Assembly (NCBI GenBank): GCA_021018995.1
Contig: CM037597.1
Span: 35,652,936-35,716,935, forward strand
DNA length: 64,000 bases
DNA from: Chloranthus sessilifolius
Taxonomy: Eukaryota; Streptophyta; Magnoliopsida; Chloranthales; Chloranthaceae
Reading direction: 5' to 3'
Shown here piece after piece: positions 55,839 to 64,000 of the stretch. Below the pieces are notes generated by a model. The model did not search any database. It was not told the origin of the DNA and worked only from the letters and a program-made list of their open reading frames with translations. Position 1 is the first letter of the stretch; every line of letters begins with the position of its first letter. The translations under genes and the position numbers were made by a program.

Positions 55839-57216
55839 CTTGGATGACGTCATGCACGTTCCCTGCTTCCTGAGCAGTGACTGCATAGGCTCTCCCCTGA
55901 ACGATCGGCTTCCTTGCTTGAATGGGTCATGGCGCTGCAACTGAAGCCGTCTTTCTTTTATCCGCCTCGGGGCAATCCTTGATCAAGTGGCCCACCTTGC
56001 CACATCGGAAACAACCCCTAGTTCCCAATCTACAATCCACTGTTCTATGAGGCTTGCCACACTTTGCGCAAGTCTCTCGAGGTGCTGAAGAAACAGTACG
56101 AGAACCCTGTGTGATAGTGGCGCCAGTAGACATGGCAGGGCTCTCATTGCGTAAAGGTCTCCCCGACGCAAGTAATGGAAACCTCTGTTGGTTTTGTTGT
56201 TGCGCCGACCTTCCAAAACCTCCCTGAAACTATGGTCTCTGATTTTGGGTCATGAATCTCGGCTTTTTGTTCACCGGTTCATAGGTCCCCGTCCTTCCTT
56301 GTTCATTTCCTCCTCTCTGCTGCTCTCTCTGTCGATATCTATTTGTATTCTCCTCTTCAACCACTAGTCCTTTACTCATGACCTCTTCATAGGTCCTCAG
56401 CTGAAATGGACCTACGCATCCCCTAACCTCAGGCTTCAAACCTTGCTGAAACCTCTTAGACTTCATCACTTGATGGCGGCGTGTCCGAGCAAAAGCAGAC
56501 AAGTCGTGAAACTCCACCCCATATTCTCTCACTGTCATTCTCCCTTGCACTAACTGTAGAAATTGTATCTCGAGCTGGTTCCTCACCACTTCCGGAAAAT
56601 ATTGTTTGTTGAACTCCTCAACAAACTCCTCCCAAGTCCAAGGCAACTCTGGGGTCTCCTGAGCCCGAGTCCGTATCACGGACTTCCACCAAGGCCCAGC
56701 CTCCCCATCCAACATATAAGCTGCCCATCTCACACTCTCATCTTCCGTGCATGTCAGCACGCTAAAGACTTTCTCCATCTCCATAAGCCAGTTCTCAGCG
56801 GCCATTATGTCTGCCTGCCCAGAAAATGAAGGAGGTCTCATCCTACTAAACTCTGTAAAGGATGAGGGCACAGGCAGCCCAAGTCCTACAGGTGGGGTAG
56901 GTGGCTGCTGTTCTCTTGACGCGTGAGCTGCAAAGGATGCGGCTTGTTGTGCCATGGCAGCTGCCATAGTCTCCATAGTGTGCATCATCCTTTGTCGCTC
57001 CTCTCTATCTTCCTATCTTTCTCTCACACTCTCTTGTTCTCTTAGATCTTGATCCTGCCGATCTCGATCCTCTTCATCATGCTGTCTACTACTACTGCCC
57101 CCTGGGGCCTCAGTACCTCCTAAAGGCACTCTATTAGTAGGAGAGATGTAATCATCTCCACTACGTAGACTCCTCTGCTGGCCTCCCCTTGGTCGGCCTC
57201 TTCCTCTAGATGACAT
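55839..57216 (-). pseudogene. gag: Chromovirus gag, copy 2
   Basis: ATG at 57216 (MSSRGRGRPRGGQQRSLRSG; Arg/Gly-rich). TAG at about 57013, then MMHTMETMAAAMAQQAASFA. Capsid core RPPSFSGQADIMAAENWLME, GEAGPWWKSVIRTRAQETPE, EEFNKQYFPEVVRNQLEIQF, MTVREYGVEFHDLSAFARTR. TAG at about 56230. Zinc-knuckle region CAKCGKPHRTVDC, CFRCGKVGHLIKDC. TGA at 55927 (CGA to TGA at a CpG). Exon end AYAVTAQEAGNVHDVIQ. The first TAG is shared with copy 1, so the element was already damaged when it was duplicated. Confidence 0.88.
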
Positions 57217-57304
57217 TTGCAGCTACATTTGAAACTAAAGTTTCGTTAGCAGAAGTCCCTATGTTCTGACGAAAAGGACGGTTGTCAGAATTGCTAAAAG
57301 AAAA

Positions 57305-57318
57305 TGGCTTTGATACCA
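57305..57318 (-). other. Primer binding site, tRNA-iMet type, copy 2
   Basis: TGGTATCAAAGCCA on the minus strand, directly after the 5' LTR end (TGTCACA, GT). Confidence 0.85.
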
Positions 57319-57320
57319 AC

Positions 57321-59824
57321 TGTGACAGCCCAGATTTCGGCACCCCAAAACCCGTGCCATCAGCACGATCGTCTTGACCGTGCCCCTTAGCTAAGCACGG
57401 AACATTGGCATATCAAGCATAAAATGAAATAATAAATGGAACTGCAGAATTTAATTATATATTAAAGTAATTCTCCAAAAGACAGTTCTACCCTCATGCC
57501 TCTGCATGAATAGAGAACCGACCCGAACCATCGATGATAGCAATCATCACGGATGGTTCACCCCAAAAGAATGATCCCAAACTCAATATATACATGGTTT
57601 AACCAAAACAAGGCTTGACATACCAAGCCGTACAAATCTCTCTCAAAAAGGCCTCAAAGCGGCACAACGGAGTCCTCTAGAAGAAGTCCTCAGGAGGTGG
57701 CTCCAACTCGTCTCCGGCCGCAAGGTCAGGCTCATCGAGGTCGTCTCCAGCCTCGGCGGACTGCGACATATAGTCTATAGGGTGAGCTACATCCGAGCTC
57801 AATAGGGAACAGAGCACAGTTGAACATATAAATTATTACTCACATATATTCCATGATACGCCATGCATGATGTGTCTATGCAGTTATTGATGAAAACAGT
57901 TAAAAAGTATTGCATTTAATTGGTAATTACTTATATTTTCATTTATTCATGAATGATGCTGAAAAGGCCTAAAGCAAAACTTAAACTTTCAACTTAAGTA
58001 ATCCCCGAGCAATATAGCATCGAGCCCCGATGAGATACCCTTCATCGTCATCTATATAGACACTTTTAACGTATTCCCTGGGAATACAATATAGTACCCA
58101 AGCCCCTTTCCCCTAAGGATTGGTGGTGGGGTTTCACTTGTCTCAAATCAACACCCCTAGGGTGTGCTTACTATGTACGGATAAGCCTCCGCACTGGCTT
58201 ACGGTTTCGCCGCCGTATCGGTCACGGATATCCTGCCATGTCAGTCGTGGATATCCCGCCACGTCGGTGGGGTACCCTATCAAACCTCAAATAACAAAAA
58301 TATCGGTGCCTTACATATAGTTATTCACCATGTAAATGTGCTATCTTATATCAGTTAGGCCTTATCAATCATGATTCAATCTTGGATACATCCCTGGGAT
58401 GTATCCATTTACTTGCATCACACCTGATGCTCTTATCTCTTTACTTCTTCATCCCTGGGGATGGCTCATTATACTTACTCTTGTGGGTGTCACTCACACA
58501 CACTTTTCATAATTCTTAAGCAATAAACATTTGAATTTGAATTCTATATCACTACATACATGCTCTTGTAAAAATAAAGTACATGTTCAAGGTGTTCCCT
58601 ACCTCAAGTCTTCGTTCGTTCAATGCATCAAGGTCCCACGTGGCTCCTTGTGTACTAGCTCACACGTACCCCTATGGTACCACATAACATGTGAAACACA
58701 TCACTAAAGATGAAATAAAGGAGGTCCAAGACCCTCCATGAAGCTTAAAGTCAAACTCAAAAGTCAACAAAATTTAGCACAGTCGATTAATCGAACTCCA
58801 AAATCGATTAATCGAATCCAATTCGATTAATCGATTTCCAAAATCGATTAATCAAAAGTCAATATCGATTAATCGATTCTCAAATCGATTAATCGAGATT
58901 TTCATTCGATTAATCGAATCCTAATTCGATTAATCGAACATCTCTGTTCAGCTAAGTCGATTCTCAAATCGAGTAATCGAGTTCCCAAAATCGATTAATC
59001 GATCCCAAATTGATTAATCGAAATTTGAAATTGATTAATCGAAATCCCATTTCGATTAGTCGATTTTCCCCAAGTCATTTCCTCCGGCCCAGGGTCCTTT
59101 ATACCCAAATCGATTAATCGAAAACTAAAGTCGAATGATCGAAACCCAATTTGATTAATCAAAATCGGGGTCCTCTGACCTTTCAACTTCTTGGTGAATT
59201 TCGATTAATCGAATCTCAATTTTGATTAATCGAAATTGCCAGATTCAGCCCCCTTTTGAGCTGTTCTTCCCAATTTTTTCCACACTTTTTCCTCTATTTT
59301 TCTAAACCATTATCCTATGATTTAAACCATTTTTAACCACAATTTAACCTCTACAACCTATGCATTTCATTCACAAAGTTTTACCTTGAATCAATCTCAA
59401 ATTGATTTCAAATCAAGTGGTTGGAAAGGCTAGGGTTTCCAGCTTTGCTTCTAGCGGATCCCTCGCGTTGAATCCGATGTTTATTGCTCGAATCCCCCTT
59501 CCTCAACTAGTATTTACTCCTTGCATTAACTATGCTCTCCTTCTCTCTCTCTTCTTTGTTCTTTCTCTCAATCAACCAATTAAAAGAGAACTAGGGCTAT
59601 TAAACCCTTTTATCTATCCCCTTCCTTGTGTGTTGAGCACATACACCGCTGTAGGTGTATGTGACTTCAGATTTACAACACACACCACATAGCTACACAA
59701 ACCATCACATCTCAATCGCTCATCACACTCAATGCTAATTATTGAACTCCTAATTGGTCAAACCTGTGACCGATCGGGCACGGATCTCGAGGTTATAGTT
59801 TAGTGTGCTTTTTCAGGCTATTAC
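57321..59824 (-). repeat. Chromovirus copy 2, 5' LTR
   Basis: TGTGACAGCCCAGATTTCGG ... GGCTATTACA on the plus strand. It shares private variants with the 5' LTR of copy 1 and has a private deletion near 59090-59100 that removes part of the palindrome array. Confidence 0.93.
58782..59243. repeat. TCGATTAATCGA palindrome array, copy 2 5' LTR
   Basis: About 16 copies and variants, shortened by the private deletion near 59095. Confidence 0.95.
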
Positions 59825-59829
59825 AGGGA
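59825..59829. repeat. Target-site duplication GGGAT of chromovirus copy 2, right
   Basis: Pairs with 46797-46801; identical to copy 1. Confidence 0.9.
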
Positions 59830-61615
59830 TAGTCATATTGGGCCCCGAAGGAGTTCTCATACTGAAAGCCTTTCAACTCAACCTCCCAGTCACCAATAAT
59901 GTCGCTGAATATGAAGCCTTCATCGCCGGACTACGAACAACATTATAGTTGGGTGTCAAGTAGTTGAAGACAATCGGTGACTCCAAGCTTGTGATATCAC
60001 AAGTCATCGGGGATTGGAAAACCAAAGAAATAAGATTGATGGCATACTTGGAAACAGCTCAGTTCCTGATAAAGAAGTTTGAAATAATCTCTTTCATGCA
60101 CATCCCTATTCTAGAGAACGAGCTCACAGATTTTCTCGCCACATTAACCTCAGTCATACAAATACTAGTCGGACAGAACACTAAATTCTTTTTCATTGAG
60201 AGATTAACAACACCAGCACATGAAGTCGCCTGGCAAGTGAAACTAGAATTGCCAATTGGACCAGAAGTCATCATGAACGAAGGGCAACCTACCTCGGGTA
60301 ACTCCATAAAGAAAGAAGTCGATCTCGTAACTTCAGATTTGAGAAATCATCAATCGACGATAGACAACCATGGTACTTCGATATATGGAACTTCCTAAAG
60401 TATCGCCATATCCCTCCTTATGCTACGAGGATTGAATAAATGACAATCAGAAACTGATGCACAAGGATATGCATCCTAGGTGACACGCTATACAAAGAAG
60501 TCTTCAACAAAGGGGTACTGCTGCGGTGCATCACGACAACCGAAAGACAATGCATCATCCGTGCAGCGCCCATACTGGCACATAGAGACTTGCGGATCAG
60601 ATCATACGACAAGGCTACTACTGGCAGACGATGACAAGGGATTACCACCGTTATGTCCAATATTGCCAACAATGCTAAGAACACGTCGCGCTAATCAAAG
60701 CCCCATCAGTTGTATTAAATCCCATAACTTTACCATGGCCATTCTCAATGTGGGCCTTCTATATCATTAGACCATTCACAGACACGGTCGGGAATAATCA
60801 CAAGCATGCATTTATACTCACTGCAACTGAGCACTACACCAAATGTGCGGAAGTCGAGTCATATGTCAAAATCACTACTTCGACGCTCGTAAAGTTTATT
60901 ATTCGAAACATCATCACCCAGTTTGGAGTACCCAGGATGTTCGTCACCGACAATGGACCGCAGTTCATCTCAGAGAAGACGAAGAGATTATGCAAGAAAT
61001 TTGGCATCGACCTGCATCACTCGTCACCATTCTATCCCTATGGAAATGGACAAGCAGAGGCTACGAACAAAATTCTAATCTGAATTTTAAAATGAATAGT
61101 GGAGACGAGCAACTGAGTCGATTGGCTTGAATGATTACCAAAAGCACTTTGGGCCTATAGAACTTCTATTCGTACGGCCACTGGTCAAACTCCTTATCAT
61201 CTCACATATGGGATGGAGGTAGTCCTACCCTACAAAATAAAAGTGCCATCCCTACGTGTCCAACTTGATGATGAGCTATCTCTAGACGTAAGGAGAATTG
61301 CTCTGCTCGCTGAGCTAGAGCAACGATGAGACGCGTCTAAGAGCAACTGATCATGTTCAAGTATACCAAAGGAGGATGGCCAAAGCCTACGATAAGAAAG
61401 TCTTTGAGCGAACCTTTGAAATTGGAGAATCTGTCTTGAAGAAAATCATGCCTTCCAAATACGCCCATCCAAAGGGAAAACTGAAACTAAATTGGAAAGG
61501 CCCGTATGCTATAGCAGCCGCATACCCAGGGAACTCATACAAGCTAGTGAACCAAGACGGGGAAGAACTCCCCAACCCCAGGAACGCCATGTACCACAGG
61601 AAATACTACCCTTAG
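59825..61615 (+). pseudogene. pol: Tat-B second RNase H and integrase, unit 2
   Basis: Copy of 43645-45434 with the same stops and frame changes. A private change turns the first catalytic Asp of integrase into Tyr (MWAFYIIRP, about 60750-60760). The remaining core (VTDNGPQFISEK, GNGQAEATNK) and C-terminus (MAKAYDKKVFERTFEIGESV to 61615) are as in unit 1. Confidence 0.88.
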
Positions 61616-63008
61616 CATCGTGATCATTGTATCCCATTGCCAAATACCTATATCTACTACCCCCGCAGTTATCAAGACTCATTCATTGGTCGTACGCCTT
61701 CATTTCCCAGGATATCCTTGAAGGCTTTGGATTCACTGCCCACCTTCTCATTCGGGTGATTTGATCGAAAAAACTAGTGGAATACTTGACCTCTTCCAAA
61801 AGTATAAGTAAGCCATTGGAGGAGATGTTAGAGCACAGAAAATGAAAATGTTAGGCTCAATCAAAACTCATCATTCTTGCGTAAGCAGGTTGCTTTCAGA
61901 AAAATATATATATACACATACATAACTGAGAGAGAGCAATACGATGGGTGAACAAGTCAATGAGCCCAGGGAAGCATAAGCAAATTCTGAAGACATTCTT
62001 GGTAACCTTACTAGGAAAGTATAAGCAAGCCCCAAGGGCATCCCTAGTATCCCCAAACTACTAGATATCGGTGTAAGGTGGTGGGAGGAGGTCAAACTCC
62101 TGCTAACCATAGAATGTGAGATTTTGATGGTGTCAAACATGACAGAGAGCTCAATCATGGCATCCCATACCACCTGAGAAAATGATTGTTACTTATCCCT
62201 TTTAAAAGTCGTCAAGTATAAACTAATCCCCACATCATTGAGCCTTATCCCATTTTCACCCTTAATTTCCATTTTTGGACAGGAAGTCAGAACCCTCCTA
62301 AGATATCCCTAGATATGAAACCGAAAACTCGTGAATGGTAGCTGATGCAACCACTTACTATCTACCGCACACCCCAATACTGGCTATGGGATAGGATAGT
62401 TGTTGCTGAAGGTAGAACCCTGATATATGATTGATATGGCTAAACAACCTTCCCGGTTCGGAGACAGTATCTAGGAATTTTCTTGGCACCAACTCGCCAA
62501 ACACACAAAACTCCTCATAGGCCCAAGTGCTCACAAAAGTCAGAAAGGCTCCATTACACCTCAACACTGGGGCATTTTTATTTTTTAAAAACCATTAGTT
62601 TGAGACCCCTGCTTATTTACGAACAGGTGCAGAATAATGAAGTTATCACCTCAGGAAGACCGCTGAAGATACCGCACTGCCTATTCCTTCACGCTCCTAC
62701 ACTGGGGCATTTTTTTTAGTTTTATAATTCTTCCTTCAGTTATTTGCTTTCCCTATTGCATTATTTTCCTTTTCTTGTAACGAAAAATAGTAGTACAAAA
62801 AAAAAAAGAGAAGAAAAAAAATGATACAATGATCCATCCTTTATTATCAGACTTCGGTCTGAGACACCTCCTCCCTTGACAATCAACAAGAGGGAAAATA
62901 AAATTACTAATAACTTTATCTTCATGTGCAGATACAGAGTAACCTTCGACTATTACTGGGCCAACTCAAAGAGCATCCCAAGTCCCGATAATAGGCGATG
63001 ACACCAAA
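61616..63008 (+). other. Tat-B 3' untranslated region, unit 2 and tail
   Basis: 61616-62604 copies 45435-46423. 62605-63008 is the original continuation of Tat-B beyond the duplicated block: another TACACTGGGGCATTTTTTTT near 62700 and an A-rich stretch at 62797-62822. The Tat-B 3' LTR is not seen; the tail is cut at 63009 by another LTR. Confidence 0.6.
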
Positions 63009-64000
63009 TGTAACGATCCCCCAATTTCTACACTGTAGTACTAAGGGTCTAGTCAGCCATATGATTTTCATAAGACATAACTGATATAAGTAGTTCTGTC
63101 ATTTGTAGCACTTTGCATGTTAAATCAAAAACACACCATTACCTTTAAGTAGGTATGCTTCACATATAAAACTAGACCTAGCTAATTCGTTGGTCTATAG
63201 GATGCCACACATAAACAAAGCAAACTAGTAAAGGAGAATGGCTTTACACACTATTAAAGTTAGGCTTTTGTTTTGCCCAGACTTTTGTTCTTTGTCTTGA
63301 CCATGCCCCTTAGCTATGCATGAAACATTGGTATATCAAGCAATGAATTGAATTGAAATAGTAAATGAAGCGGCGAAATTAAATTACTATATAAGTATTT
63401 CTCAAAATACAGTTCTACCTTCATGCCTCTACATGAACAGAGAACCGATCCAAACCATCGATGATAGCTAATCATCATAGATGGTTCGCCAAAAAGAATT
63501 ATCCCAAATCTATATATATACATTGCTTAATCAAAACAAGGCTTGTAATACCAAGCCGTACAAAAATCTCTCAAAACTCTCAAAGCTGCACAACGGAGTC
63601 CTTAGAAGAAGTCCTCAGGAGGTGGCTCCAACTCGTCTCCAGGTGCAAGGTTCGACTCACCGGGGTCAACGTCTCCTGAAGACTCGGTAGCTACTAATAG
63701 TAGACCTGCGACATATAGTCTAAAGGGTGAGCTACATCCTAGCTCAATAGGGAACATAACACAGTTGAACATATAAATTACCACTCACATATATTCCATG
63801 ATATGCCATGCATGATGTGTCTATGCAGTTACTGATGAAAAACAGTTGAAAAGAATCACATTCTTACTGGTAGTTTACTCATATTTTTTACTTATTCATG
63901 AATAATGCTGAAAAGGCCTAAAGCAAACTAAACTTTCAACTTAAGTAATCCCCGAGCAATATAGCATCGAGCCCCGATGAGATACCCACCATCGTCATCT
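63009..64000. repeat. Diverged LTR of the chromovirus family, partial
   Basis: On the plus strand it opens TGTAACGATCCCCCAATTTC, followed by about 270 bp without match in the other copies. From about 63290 (TTGTCTTGACCATGCCCCTTAG) it runs collinear with the chromovirus LTRs (compare 46850 onward) with many substitutions, to the window end. So it is a third, older or different-subfamily LTR; its other end and element are outside the window. Confidence 0.7.

Larger units (their letters stand above)
46802..59824 (-). mobile_element. Tekay/Del-type chromovirus, copy 2, decayed but best preserved
   Basis: Full-length minus-strand element: 5' LTR 57321-59824, primer site 57305-57318, gag 57216-55839, intron 55838-55673, protease-RT-RNase H 55672-53906, integrase 53905-52874, chromodomain 52831-52280, palindrome array 52062-51316, extra ORF 51080-49574, polypurine tract 49311-49299, 3' LTR 49298-46802. 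It occupies the same site in Tat-B as copy 1 with the same target duplication, so it is the result of duplication and not of a second insertion. Confidence 0.92.
46424..62604. repeat. Tandem segmental duplication, unit 2 (16.2 kb)
   Basis: A full second copy of 30305-46423, with the same nested order. It begins inside the RNase H codon run of Tat-B (EKTCLTLVWA) and ends with AACCATTAGTTTGAG before ACCC. Confidence 0.92.

Overview
The window is plant nuclear repeat DNA. I recognise no intact host gene, rRNA or tRNA. It consists of nested, decayed Ty3/gypsy LTR retrotransposons from three lineages (Athila-like, Tat-like and Tekay/Del-type chromovirus), with a broken plant-mobile-domain (PMD) gene interrupted by one of them. 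These lineages, the PMD fold, the GT-AG introns, telo-box promoters and many TAG stops where Gln or Trp is expected point to a large, methylated angiosperm genome. The species cannot be named from sequence alone.

Layout. 1-308 and 14167-15159 (minus strand) are two halves of one PMD pseudogene. A 13.85 kb Athila-like element (309-14161) sits between them, flanked by the 5-bp target duplication CTAAC. 15160-21223 is non-coding and rich in short-motif arrays; its end looks like the 3' end of a Tat-like element (Tat-A), whose LTR is 21224-23170. A second Tat-like element (Tat-B, plus strand) starts with a truncated LTR at 23980 and runs through gag, protease, RT and RNase H to 30682. There a Tekay-type chromovirus (minus strand, 30683-43644) has inserted into the second RNase H domain with target duplication GGGAT. 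Tat-B resumes at 43645 with the rest of that RNase H and the integrase.

The whole nested block 30305-46423 is then repeated in tandem as 46424-62604. Both copies have the same insertion point and the same target duplication, and the breakpoint is a 4-bp ACCC microhomology. The Tat-B tail follows to about 63008, then a diverged LTR related to the chromovirus family that runs off the window at 64000.

Most interesting biology. Each family carries its own array of a short CpG-containing motif in its LTR: TCGCGCAG in Athila, inverted GCGCGTAATT units in Tat, and the perfect palindrome TCGATTAATCGA in the chromovirus. The same motif class is present again inside the element just upstream of a TATA box and a post-pol ORF: the Athila small ORF at 9497, the PMD ORF starting at 15159, and the chromovirus extra ORFs starting at 34944 and 51080. 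This looks like a recurrent arrangement in which an LTR-type regulatory array was placed upstream of an accessory ORF. The chromovirus also has a 166-nt GT-AG intron exactly between gag and protease.

All elements are decayed (stops, frameshifts, catalytic substitutions), so none is expected to move by itself.
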